From: Stenotrophomonas sp. UBA2629
GTDB lineage: Bacteria; Pseudomonadota; Gammaproteobacteria; Xanthomonadales; Xanthomonadaceae
DNA: 64,000 bases
Reading direction: 5' to 3'
Assembly (NCBI GenBank): GCA_002359895.1
Contig: DEOB01000012.1
Location: 103,281-167,280 of the forward strand
This document shows positions 33,714 through 42,255 of the stretch, piece after piece; position 1 is the stretch's first letter, and each line of letters starts with the position of its first letter. The notes under the pieces are model-generated. The model made no database searches. It saw only the letters and a list, made by a program, of their open reading frames with translations, and was not told where the DNA came from. The position numbers and the translations under genes are program-made.

Positions 33714-36700
33714 TCAACCGTAATGAGGCTGCGTGGCCAGCATGCTCAGCACGTCGGCCAGTGGCATCGGCCTGCCCAGCAGATAGCCCTGCACCTGGTC
33801 GCAACCGTGTGCGGCCAGCCAGCCGTTCTGGCCCTCGGTTTCAACACCTTCGGCAATCACCGTCAAGCCCATGCTGTGGCCCAGCGACAACAGCGCGCGA
33901 CAGATGGCGGCATTGCGCGGGTTGGTTTCAACATCGGCCACAAAACTGCGGTCAATCTTCAGTGAGTCCAGCGGCAGGTGCTGCAGGTAGGACATCGACG
34001 AGAAGCCGGTGCCAAAGTCATCCAGCGAGATGTGGATGCCGCGCTCATGCAGGCGCTGCAGGGTCTGCAGGGCTTGGGTGGGGTTGCGCATCAGGCTGCT
34101 CTCGGTGAGCTCCAGCTGCAGTGAGCCACGCGGCAGGCCGAACTCCTCGATGGCGCGGCTGAATTCGTTGGCCAAGTCGGTGTTGAAGAACTGCACCGCC
34201 GAGACATTCACCGCAATCGGCAACATGCCCCAACCCGCTTCGGCCAGCTGCTGCTGGGCCTGCGCCGCACGGCGGATCACCCAACGGCCCAGCGCGATGA
34301 TCAGGCCGGTGTCTTCACACAACTGGATGAAATCATTGGGCGGTATGAAGCTGCCATCGGCCTGCGGCCAACGCAGCAACGCCTCCAGCGCCACCGGACT
34401 GCCATCGGCAGCATGACGGATGGGTTGGAAATGCAACTCAAATTCGTTGTGGTCGATTGCCGCATGGATGCGCCCGGCCAATTGCAGGCGCTCGGTGTAG
34501 CGGGCGGCCATCGCCGGGATGAAACGCGCCAAGGCCACACCGCTTTCGCGTGCGGCGTGGCCCGCCTGCGCTGCACGTCCCAACACCTGCTCGGCAAGAT
34601 CACCATCGTCCGGACAACTGGCCACGCCGATACGTGCTTCAAGCTGATGAAAAGTGTCGCGCCCGCGCACCGGCTCGGCCACCGCTTCCAGCAGCGTATC
34701 CAATGCCATCTGCACATCGGCCGGGCGTTGTATCGCCAGCACGAAATCTTCCGCCGGCTGGTGCGCCAACACGCCGTAACGAGCCGCCAGCCCGCCCAAG
34801 CGCACAGCGACCGAGCGCAGCGCTTCTTCGCCGGCCTCGCGGCCGAGGGTGTCGGTGATCATCTGCAGACCGCGCAGCTGCACATGCGCGATGGTGTAAC
34901 CACCTGCACCGGCATCAAGCCTCTCGGCCAGCGCGCGCACGGTCAGCACGCCCGTGCCTGCGTGGTGGCTGGCGCGATAGGCCAGCTCCTTCTCGTAACG
35001 CAGCCGCTGGCTCACATCCTCGGCAAGCACCAGGCAGGCGTCGTGGCCACCAAATTCCAGACGCGCACCGTGGGCCTGCACCTGGAACAGCGTGCCGTCC
35101 TTGCGCCGGTGCTCGTGTATCGGCAGCTGCATCGCCGCGCCGCTGACAATCCTGCGGATGGTCTGGCGGATGGCATCGCCTTCCTCGGCAGGCCGCACGT
35201 CCAGAATGGACATGGACAGAAATTCTTCACGGCTGAAACCGTACTGATCCACTGCGGACTGGTTCACTTCCAGAAAGCGCAACGTGGCCAGGTCGAAGAT
35301 CCAGAACGGCGCCGGGTTGCGGTCGAACACCAGCCTGAACTGCCGCTCGGCTTCCTGCGCCCGTGCCTCGGTATGCACCCGCTCACTGATGTCCACCACC
35401 GCGCCGGCCAAACGCGGTGATTGGCCTTCACTACTGACCTGTTCACCGCGTGCGGACAACCAGCGCAGCGAGCCATCGTGCATGCACAGGCGGAACATGG
35501 CGTTCAACGCACCTTTGCCATCCAGGGCATGGTTGACCATCACCTGCAGCCAGCTGCGGTCTTCTTCGTGCACGCACTGAAAGAAAGCCTCTAGGCTGAC
35601 CGAACGTGCCGGCAACCCCAGCATCTGCTGGGTCGGCGCCGACCACTCCAGCACGGGAGCATCACCGTGGATCGACCAGGTGCCTACCTTGCCCACCTCG
35701 TGGGCCAAGGTCAGTTCGGCCACACCGGCCTGCAGCTCTTCGTTCAACCGCCGCTCCTGCCGGGCGCTGCGGTTCATCCTGTACAGCAGGTAGGCAAGCC
35801 CCAGCAGATACACCAGGTAGATGCCGATGGCTGCGTAAAGGAACACATACCAACGTGCCATCACCTCTTTGTAGGACAACGCGGTATACAAGGTGAGCGG
35901 GTAATCGGTCGGCACGCTGACTGCGGCAATGCGCAACTGTCCATCGCCCGGGCTTTTCACCACCCCGCGCGCCATGACTTCATGAGAAGGCGCCAGCACC
36001 TTCATCGGCGCGGGCAGCTGCCTGCCGACATAGATCTCCGGGCTGCGGCTGTGCGCCAGCATCTGCCCATAGCGGTTGCCGATGGAGGCCACGCCATCGC
36101 GCCCCACATCCAGGCCACTTACGACATTCTGGAACATGCCCAGCCGCAGCCGCGCCAGCAACCACTGGCCCTGCTGCATGGGCAGTGCGGTGCGCACCAC
36201 CCAAGCGCCCTCCGGCAGTTGTTCCAGTGCGCCTACATACAGCTCACCACTGAGCAGCCGGTTCTGCGGAACCAGCCAACTTCGCAACGTGGCGTCACCG
36301 CGTCCTTGAGACAGCGGCTGCCCGCGGTCATCCACCAAGGTGATCGATGCGAGGTCGTGGTTGCGCTCCAGCACGCCTTGAATGCTGGCCTCCAGCAGGC
36401 CCAGGGCCTTGTCCGGTACCTGGCGGTAGAACTCCCGGCCGTCGTTGGCGCTGCCGCGAAGCGCCCGCTCCAAGGTGACCAACTGCGCACGCAGCAGGCG
36501 GTCGCTGCCGCTGGCCAGGGCCATGCTCTGCCGCTGCGCAGCTTCCAGCCGGGTGCTGCGGTCATTCCACAGCATCATCGCCAATGCCAAGGCCAGCAGC
36601 ACCGCCACCAGCCCACCGGCGATGGCGATCACCCGCAATGAATAGGCCTGCACCCGGTTCACGGGCACATCCAGCACATCATCGGGAGGCGGGCAGGCAT

Positions 36701-36755
36701 CACTTGGTTGATCCAGAAACCGGGCAACGGGGAGCCAGCAAAGGTGCGGCCACAT
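33714..36755 (-). CDS. Membrane PAS-GGDEF-EAL signalling protein, degenerate GGDEF
   Basis: The protein has about 1013 residues from the Met codon at 36755. TM1 is at about 41-63, a periplasmic sensor follows to about 300, and TM2 is at about 302-326. Two PAS domains (about 345-470 and 475-600), a GGDEF-like domain (about 605-745) and an EAL domain (about 765-1010) complete it. The GGDEF site reads AHQPAEDFVLA, so cyclase activity is unlikely. The EAL domain keeps EALLRW, the ELTESSL segment, SLDDFGTGFSSMSYL and KIDRSFV, so it probably hydrolyses cyclic di-GMP. The start is uncertain: no strong ribosome site precedes 36755, and GTG codons near 36662 would begin just before TM1. Confidence 0.88.
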   Translation of the reverse strand: MWPHLCWLPVARFLDQPSDACPPPDDVLDVPVNRVQAYSLRVIAIAGGLVAVLLALALAMMLWNDRSTRLEAAQRQSMALASGSDRLLRAQLVTLERALRGSANDGREFYRQVPDKALGLLEASIQGVLERNHDLASITLVDDRGQPLSQGRGDATLRSWLVPQNRLLSGELYVGALEQLPEGAWVVRTALPMQQGQWLLARLRLGMFQNVVSGLDVGRDGVASIGNRYGQMLAHSRSPEIYVGRQLPAPMKVLAPSHEVMARGVVKSPGDGQLRIAAVSVPTDYPLTLYTALSYKEVMARWYVFLYAAIGIYLVYLLGLAYLLYRMNRSARQERRLNEELQAGVAELTLAHEVGKVGTWSIHGDAPVLEWSAPTQQMLGLPARSVSLEAFFQCVHEEDRSWLQVMVNHALDGKGALNAMFRLCMHDGSLRWLSARGEQVSSEGQSPRLAGAVVDISERVHTEARAQEAERQFRLVFDRNPAPFWIFDLATLRFLEVNQSAVDQYGFSREEFLSMSILDVRPAEEGDAIRQTIRRIVSGAAMQLPIHEHRRKDGTLFQVQAHGARLEFGGHDACLVLAEDVSQRLRYEKELAYRASHHAGTGVLTVRALAERLDAGAGGYTIAHVQLRGLQMITDTLGREAGEEALRSVAVRLGGLAARYGVLAHQPAEDFVLAIQRPADVQMALDTLLEAVAEPVRGRDTFHQLEARIGVASCPDDGDLAEQVLGRAAQAGHAARESGVALARFIPAMAARYTERLQLAGRIHAAIDHNEFELHFQPIRHAADGSPVALEALLRWPQADGSFIPPNDFIQLCEDTGLIIALGRWVIRRAAQAQQQLAEAGWGMLPIAVNVSAVQFFNTDLANEFSRAIEEFGLPRGSLQLELTESSLMRNPTQALQTLQRLHERGIHISLDDFGTGFSSMSYLQHLPLDSLKIDRSFVADVETNPRNAAICRALLSLGHSMGLTVIAEGVETEGQNGWLAAHGCDQVQGYLLGRPMPLADVLSMLATQPHYG

Positions 36756-36965
36756 GCCATCAGCATGAAGACGCGCTGCCAGTGTCTCCCCAGACACCAC
36801 CAACAGCAAACACCGCGCACAGCATGCAGCACAACCCCCACCGGCGTGAAGAGCATCATGAGGTTTTTCACAGCCCCTACGCGGCAACTCAAGTGCCACA
36901 GTCCGCATCTGAATCCATGCGGGTACGGGATTAGACTGGGGTGCTTACTCAACCTGGAATCAGCC

Positions 36966-39062
36966 ATGGCTCTGCAACGCTCTCTCCTGGTGCTGGCAAT
37001 CGGTGCCGCGCTCACCCTCAGCGGTTGCAACAACGAAGCGCCGCCAGCTGCCGGCGACGCCGCGCAGGCAGTGCCAGCAGCAGCCAAGGCGCAGCTGGGC
37101 AACTTTGGTTTCGATGCCGACGGCATGGACCGCAGCGTCGCGGCCGGCGATAACTTCTTCGACTTCGCCAACGGTGAATGGGTCAAGCGCACGGACATTC
37201 CGGCAGACCGCTCCAGCCAGGGCAGCTTCAACGTCATCGCCGAAAAGACCCTGGCCGACACCCGCGCGATCATGGAAGAAAGCGCCACCGCCAGCGATGC
37301 GGAAGTGCGCAAGATCGGCGACTATTACGCCGCCTTCATGGACGAAGCCGCCATCGAGGCACGCGGCACCGCTGCGATTGAACCACAGCTGCAGGCCATC
37401 ACCGCCATTGCCGACAAGCAGGCCCTGGCCAAGGCGCTGGGCGGCACTCTGCGCGCCGACGTGGACCTGCTCAACGCCACCAACTTCTACACGCCGCATC
37501 TGTTCGGGGTGTGGGTGTCGGCCGATCTACTGCAGCCGGACCGCAACGCGCCGTATCTGGTGCAGGGCGGCCTGGGCATGCCCGACCGCGACTTCTACCT
37601 GCAGGACGGCCGCATGGCCGAGCTGCGCAAAGCCTATGAAGGCTATGTCGCCAAACTGCTGGAGCTGTCCGGCGATACCGACGCTGCCGCCAAGGCCGCA
37701 CGTATCGTTGCACTGGAAACCCGTATTGCCGGGGCGCACGCCACCCAGGAAGAGACCAACGACGTCGAGAAGGGCGCCAATGCCTGGAAGCAGACCGACC
37801 TCGCCAGCAAGGCGCCGGGCCTGGACTGGGCCGCGTTTCTGGATGGCGCAGGGCTGACCGCGCAGCAGGATTTCATCGTATGGCAGCCCAAGGCCGTCGC
37901 AGGCCTGTCCAAACTGGTAGCCGCCGAGCCATTGGATACATGGAAGGAATACCTCGCTTTCCACGCACTGGATGAAGCCGCACCGTATTTACCCAAAGCG
38001 TTTGCCGACGCGCACTTTGCCTTCCATGGCACGGCGCTGAGCGGCACGCCGCAGCAGAGTGATCGCTGGAAGCGCAGCGTGGCCGAGACCAACAGCGCCA
38101 TCGGTGAGGCCGTCGGCAAGATCTATGTTGCGCGCCACTTCGATGCCGCCACCAAGGCGCGTGCCGATGAAATGGCCAAGAACATCATCGCCGCCTTCGC
38201 CAAGCGCATCGACGCACTGGAATGGATGTCGCCGGAGACCAAGGCACACGCCCAAGCCAAGGTCGCCGGGCTCAAAGTCGACATGGGTTACCCGGCCAAG
38301 TGGCGTGACTACAGTGCGCTGGAAGTGAAGCGCGACGATGCACTGGGCAATGCGCAGCGTGCGTCGCTGTTCGAGTACCACCGCAACGTGGCCAAACTTG
38401 GCCAGCCGGTGGATCACGACGAATGGGCCATGCTGCCGCAGACCATCAATGCGATGAATGTGCCGCTGGAAAACCGCCTGGTGTTCCCGGCTGCCATTCT
38501 GCAGCCGCCATTCTTTGATGGTGCCGCCGATGATGCGATCAACTACGGCGCCATCGGTGCGGTGATCGGCCATGAAATCAGCCACGGCTTCGACAACGCC
38601 GGCGCGCTGTTTGATGAAACCGGCAAGCTGCACAACTGGTGGACAGCCAACGACCTGAAGCAGTTCAACGCAGCCGGCGATGCGCTGGCCGCACAGTTCA
38701 GCAGCTACGAGCCGTTCCCCGGCGTGCACGTCAACGGCCGCCTGACGCTGGGCGAGAACATCGCCGATGTGGCCGGCCTGGGCACCGCTTACGATGCCTA
38801 TCGCCTGTCACTGCAGGGCAAGCAGGAGCAGACGCTGGAAGGCTTCACGCCGGATCAACGCTTCTTTCTGGGCTTTGCCCAAGCATGGCGCAGCAAGGCG
38901 CGCGAGCAGGCGCTGCGTAATTCACTGCTGACCAACGTGCATGCGCCGGGCCAGTTCCGCGCATTGACCGTGCGCAACCTTGACGCGTGGTACCCCGCGT
39001 TCGAGGTGAAGGACGGCCAGAAGCTCTACCTGGCGCCGGACAAGCGGGTCAAGGTCTGGTAA
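36966..39062 (+). CDS. pepO: M13-family zinc metallopeptidase lipoprotein (PepO/neprilysin type)
   Basis: The 698-residue protein has a lipobox (ALTLSGCNN, Cys21), so it is membrane-anchored in the envelope. The N-terminal M13 domain includes DNFFDFANGEWVKRTDIP. The catalytic part has the zinc motif HEISH in IGHEISHGFDNAGALFDETG, the third ligand Glu in GENIADVAGLGTAYDAY, and NAMNVPLENRLVFPAAILQPPFFD. M13 enzymes cleave short peptides. The ATG at 36966 starts the signal peptide; upstream in-frame codons lack homology. It is a single gene with a strong terminator at 39087-39113. Confidence 0.94.
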   Translation: MALQRSLLVLAIGAALTLSGCNNEAPPAAGDAAQAVPAAAKAQLGNFGFDADGMDRSVAAGDNFFDFANGEWVKRTDIPADRSSQGSFNVIAEKTLADTRAIMEESATASDAEVRKIGDYYAAFMDEAAIEARGTAAIEPQLQAITAIADKQALAKALGGTLRADVDLLNATNFYTPHLFGVWVSADLLQPDRNAPYLVQGGLGMPDRDFYLQDGRMAELRKAYEGYVAKLLELSGDTDAAAKAARIVALETRIAGAHATQEETNDVEKGANAWKQTDLASKAPGLDWAAFLDGAGLTAQQDFIVWQPKAVAGLSKLVAAEPLDTWKEYLAFHALDEAAPYLPKAFADAHFAFHGTALSGTPQQSDRWKRSVAETNSAIGEAVGKIYVARHFDAATKARADEMAKNIIAAFAKRIDALEWMSPETKAHAQAKVAGLKVDMGYPAKWRDYSALEVKRDDALGNAQRASLFEYHRNVAKLGQPVDHDEWAMLPQTINAMNVPLENRLVFPAAILQPPFFDGAADDAINYGAIGAVIGHEISHGFDNAGALFDETGKLHNWWTANDLKQFNAAGDALAAQFSSYEPFPGVHVNGRLTLGENIADVAGLGTAYDAYRLSLQGKQEQTLEGFTPDQRFFLGFAQAWRSKAREQALRNSLLTNVHAPGQFRALTVRNLDAWYPAFEVKDGQKLYLAPDKRVKVW

Positions 39063-39086
39063 CACGTGCTGTAAATGTTAAAAGGG

Positions 39087-39113
39087 AAACGGGCGCCTCG
39101 GCGCCCGTTTCTT
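39087..39113. terminator. Bidirectional terminator after the M13 peptidase gene
   Basis: AAACGGGCGC (39087-39096) pairs with GCGCCCGTTT (39101-39110) with a 4-nt loop and A/T-rich ends. It separates the peptidase gene from the convergent DUF2236 gene. Confidence 0.88.
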
Positions 39114-39161
39114 CATGCGCTTATTGCAGCGGTTGAAACGCGCCGCCCTCGCAATCCAGGG

Positions 39162-40082
39162 TCAAGCCGGCCACTGCGACAACACGCTGGGCTCCAGCCC
39201 CATGCGCCGGCATGCACGTGTGGAAATACCGTCGTTCAACGCAACGCGAAACAGTGGCGCCACGCTGCGCAACACACGGGCAGACACCACCGACTGCAGC
39301 TGCTGACCCCGGCTACGGCCAATCAGCTGCTCTGCCCAGGACGGCAACAGCGCTGCACCGGCGGCAAGAAACACCTCGCGCGACACGCCCGGCAACGGCA
39401 CCGGCAGGCGCACCCCACTGAGTACACCCAACACCTCGCGCGAACGTTCATCCATACGCAGCTGCGGCTGCTGCGCGGCAAAGTATTCATGCACCTGCGC
39501 CTGACTGGCCGGCACATCCGTGGCGCCCAGCGCTTCGGCAACACGCCGGTATTCATCGTAGTAACGGTCGGCAATGGCTTGCGGCACATCGCGGCAATAG
39601 CGTCTGCAGCCTTCCAAGAAGCCATACGCCTCGGTGACATGCACCCAGGTCAGCAGTTGCGGATCATCGGCCGCGTAGTGGCTGCCATCGGGCAACTTGC
39701 CCACCACCTGCGAATGAATGTGCTTGACCCGTGCGATCAGTTTTTCCACTTCCGCACGCGGCGCATAGCTGGTGCCGGCCACAAAGCTGGTGGTACGGCG
39801 CAGCCGGCCAACCAGATCGTCACGGAAGTTGGAATGGTCGTACACACCGGCCAGCGCGCGCGGGTGCAGCAGCTGCAGCATCAACGCGCACAGGCCGCCG
39901 GCCAACATGCCGGGGAATTCAGAATGAATGCGCCAAGTGACACTGTCCGGGCCAAACCAGCCCGGATCGCCAGGCGGCGCGTCATAGTCCACGCCGCTCT
40001 GATTGCGGGGGAAGGCATCAAGGACCCACCGCCGGATCTGGGCGGTGGCGGCATCGGAAACGCGGCGAGGAAGAGACGACAT
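39162..40082 (-). CDS. Oxygenase MpaB family / DUF2236 protein
   Basis: The 306-residue protein has the DUF2236 (MpaB_C) signature: FGPDSVTWRIHSEFPGMLAGGLCALMLQLLHPRALAGVYDHSNFRDD, RVKHIHSQVVGKLPDG and LLTWVHVTEAYGFLEGC. The conserved His residues in these motifs suggest a heme- or metal-dependent oxygenase, as in latex-clearing and MpaB-type proteins; the substrate is unknown. The ATG at 40082 is chosen because family similarity begins near it. There is no signal peptide. It stands alone. Confidence 0.87.
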   Translation of the reverse strand: MSSLPRRVSDAATAQIRRWVLDAFPRNQSGVDYDAPPGDPGWFGPDSVTWRIHSEFPGMLAGGLCALMLQLLHPRALAGVYDHSNFRDDLVGRLRRTTSFVAGTSYAPRAEVEKLIARVKHIHSQVVGKLPDGSHYAADDPQLLTWVHVTEAYGFLEGCRRYCRDVPQAIADRYYDEYRRVAEALGATDVPASQAQVHEYFAAQQPQLRMDERSREVLGVLSGVRLPVPLPGVSREVFLAAGAALLPSWAEQLIGRSRGQQLQSVVSARVLRSVAPLFRVALNDGISTRACRRMGLEPSVLSQWPA

Positions 40083-40415
40083 GGGCGCTATCGTACCGGC
40101 GCCGGTGCGCAACTGGCGCCCCGGCCTTGCTCCAAGACCGGTTGCGCTGGCTACCGCAGGTACAGCGCGCCCTTTCAACCAGGCCGATGTGCAGGCGCAG
40201 CACGCAATTCACTTCCCATTGCTGGTTTCAGCGTTCCACGCGATGTTGCGCCGCAGAAATTCCACCGCCTGCGCGCATTCACTCTCGACAGGCAGCTGCA
40301 TCGCCACGCCCGGCCCCATTGCCAAGCGCTCTGAAAGTGCTAGAACTAAACCCGCCTGACCGCTTCACGCTACTCCGTCGCTCGATCCAGCTTAGGTATC
40401 TGCAAGGAGCTCACC
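40083..40415. other. Gene-free region
   Basis: This lies between the divergent DUF2236 gene and the two-TM protein gene. Apart from the AAGGAGCTC ribosome site of the latter (about 40404-40412) I see nothing definite here. Confidence 0.5.
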
Positions 40416-41018
40416 ATGATTGCGTTGTTCAAAGGTTTGGGATTGTTGTTGCAGGACAATGAACTGTACGGCCAGCCGTTCCAGAAACAGGTTGACCACT
40501 GGAAAGGTCTGAGCGACCAGCAGATACGTGATGAAGTCGCGGTGCTGGCGCGCGCCAAAAGCCAATGGTTGATGGCCTCCATCGTGCTCTGGCAGGCGTC
40601 ATCGCTGCTGATCCTGGGGCTCATCACCAACTACCTGTGGCGTGATGACTTCCACATCACCTTCACCCGCGTGGTGATCGTGCTGGGTTCGTGGGTGTCG
40701 ATCCTGTTCGTGATCTGGTTCATGGCCAACATGTTTGACCACACAGCCGGTTTCGAGCGTTGGATGAAGGCCTTCAACAGCCGCGCACGCATCAGCTCCG
40801 ATGCCGACAGCGTGGATGAAGTCGCGCAGGCGTTGGACATGGCCGAGCACTATCCGGAAGTGCTGGATTACAAACAGGCCGTCACCGCCAACCGCGAGCT
40901 GCGCCACGAGGACATCCGCATCATGCGCGAGCTGGGCCGCATGCGGCAGCACTCCGAACTGGTCGGCAAACTCAACCACATCGGTGACGATGGCTTGAGA
41001 CTGCAGCCGGCGTTCTGA
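40416..41018 (+). CDS. Two-TM membrane protein of unknown function
   Basis: The 200-residue protein has a soluble N terminus (1-50), two adjacent TM helices (about 53-75 and 87-108) joined by a short loop, and a charged C-terminal domain (about 115-200) with DEVAQALDMAEHYPEVLDYKQAVTANRELRHEDIRIMRELGRM. No named family is recognised. A strong AAGGAG site precedes the ATG. A GCCCCTCA/TGAGGGGC hairpin at 41028-41053 follows the stop. Confidence 0.75.
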   Translation: MIALFKGLGLLLQDNELYGQPFQKQVDHWKGLSDQQIRDEVAVLARAKSQWLMASIVLWQASSLLILGLITNYLWRDDFHITFTRVVIVLGSWVSILFVIWFMANMFDHTAGFERWMKAFNSRARISSDADSVDEVAQALDMAEHYPEVLDYKQAVTANRELRHEDIRIMRELGRMRQHSELVGKLNHIGDDGLRLQPAF

Positions 41019-41027
41019 CTGCAAAGC

Positions 41028-41053
41028 GCCCCTCATCGGCTCCTGTGAGGGGC
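41028..41053 (+). terminator. Hairpin after the two-TM protein gene
   Basis: GCCCCTCA pairs with TGAGGGGC across a 10-nt loop, 10 bp past the stop. No T-run follows, so termination strength is uncertain. Confidence 0.45.
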
Positions 41054-41097
41054 AGCTTCTGCTGCCATTGCAGAACAGGTGAAAGACCAGGCACCCC

Positions 41098-41122
41098 CAT
41101 CGCCGCGCTCGTCGCGGCGATG
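41098..41122 (-). terminator. Perfect hairpin abutting the small secreted protein gene
   Basis: CATCGCCGCG pairs with CGCGGCGATG around a 5-nt loop, ending directly at the stop codon of the leftward gene at 41123. It lacks a T-tract but probably marks the 3' end of the LytS/LytTR operon. Confidence 0.5.
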
Positions 41123-41452
41123 TCATTTACGTGCAAGCACCTGCTGACCGAAACCTTGCGGCAGATCATTCATCTGCCGGGTGCGCCCCACCAGCACCAC
41201 GAAGTCCATCAGCGGTTCACGTTCACATACCTGCGCGCCCTGCCCTGCCCCGCACTGCTCGCGGTACAACTGGTAGAAGCAGCCGCCACTGGCGCTTTGC
41301 AGGCATTGGAAGCGCGCAACACCGGAGCGCACCGTGGTGCGGCTCAACAGCGACTGCTCTCCGCTGATGCGCGTCACCGAGGTCTGCCCCGGTGACTCAT
41401 GGATTCCCAGCATCGACAACAGACTGCCCAGCAACAGGGTCAGGTACTGCAT
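41123..41452 (-). CDS. Small secreted four-cysteine protein, unknown
   Basis: The 109-residue protein has a signal-peptide-like start (MQYLTLLLGSLLSMLGIHESPG) and a short domain with four Cys (FQCLQSASGGCFYQLYREQCGAGQGAQVCERE), which could form two disulfides in the periplasm. The AGGAG site fits the ATG at 41452. It follows the LytTR regulator gene by 29 bp in the same direction, so the two are probably co-transcribed. No family is recognised. Confidence 0.72.
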   Translation of the reverse strand: MQYLTLLLGSLLSMLGIHESPGQTSVTRISGEQSLLSRTTVRSGVARFQCLQSASGGCFYQLYREQCGAGQGAQVCEREPLMDFVVLVGRTRQMNDLPQGFGQQVLARK

Positions 41453-41481
41453 GGCACTTCTCCTGGAAAACAGCAGCGGCA

Positions 41482-42255
41482 TCACATGCCGCGGAACAGA
41501 CTCATGAAAGGTTGGCTGACCACCAGCGTCTCGCTGCGATGTTTCAAACGCAGTACGCCGCGTCCGGTTTCTTCGCGACTCACCGACATCACCGCTTTCA
41601 TGTTGACGATGGTGGAGCGATGCACCTGACGGAAACAGTTCGGGTCCAGTGCAGCGCTCAGTTCGCGCAGTGAGCTGCGCAGCAGCAGTTCTTCGTCGGC
41701 GGTGACCACCGAGGTGTATTTGCTGTCAGCGCGGAAATACAAGACGTCCTCCAGCATCACCAGCCGCGTCTCACGGCCATTGCTGGCGGTGATCCATGCC
41801 GGTGGCGGTGCGCTCTGCACCACGCTCGGCTGCTGTGCGAGTTGCTTCAGCAAGCGGTCCAACATGCTGGGGTCCGGCTGGCCGGCCTGGCGCTTTGCCA
41901 ACACGCGTTGACGCGTGGCGAGCAGGCGCTCGTCGGTTACCGGCTTGAGCAGGTAGTCCACCGCGCCTTGTTCAAAGGCGGCAATGGCGTACTGGTCGTA
42001 GGCGGTGACAAACACCACCTGCGTCTGCGGACTCACGCTCTGCAGTGCGCGGGCGACATCAATACCGGTGATGCCGGGCATGCGGATGTCCAGGAACGCC
42101 AGATCAGGCTGAAGGCTTTCCAGTGCTTCCAGCGCGGCGGCACCGTCCTCGCATTCGGCCACGATGTGCAGCTCCGGCCACAGCCGCTGCAATTGCCGTA
42201 GCAAGGCCTCGCGCAGCAACGGTTCGTCTTCAGCGATAAGTGCTTCAAGAGGCAT
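41482..42255 (-). CDS. LytTR-type response regulator
   Basis: The 257-residue protein has a receiver domain (1-125) with EDEP, the phosphoacceptor Asp in LAFLDIRMPGITG, and LLKPVTDERL. A LytTR DNA-binding domain (about 150-255) carries VMLEDVLYFRADSKYTSVVT, FRQVHRSTIVNMKAV and a basic C terminus. It is paired with the LytS-type kinase, whose gene overlaps its start by 11 bp, which implies translational coupling. The target genes are not evident; the small secreted protein gene downstream is a likely member of the unit. Confidence 0.93.
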   Translation of the reverse strand: MPLEALIAEDEPLLREALLRQLQRLWPELHIVAECEDGAAALEALESLQPDLAFLDIRMPGITGIDVARALQSVSPQTQVVFVTAYDQYAIAAFEQGAVDYLLKPVTDERLLATRQRVLAKRQAGQPDPSMLDRLLKQLAQQPSVVQSAPPPAWITASNGRETRLVMLEDVLYFRADSKYTSVVTADEELLLRSSLRELSAALDPNCFRQVHRSTIVNMKAVMSVSREETGRGVLRLKHRSETLVVSQPFMSLFRGM

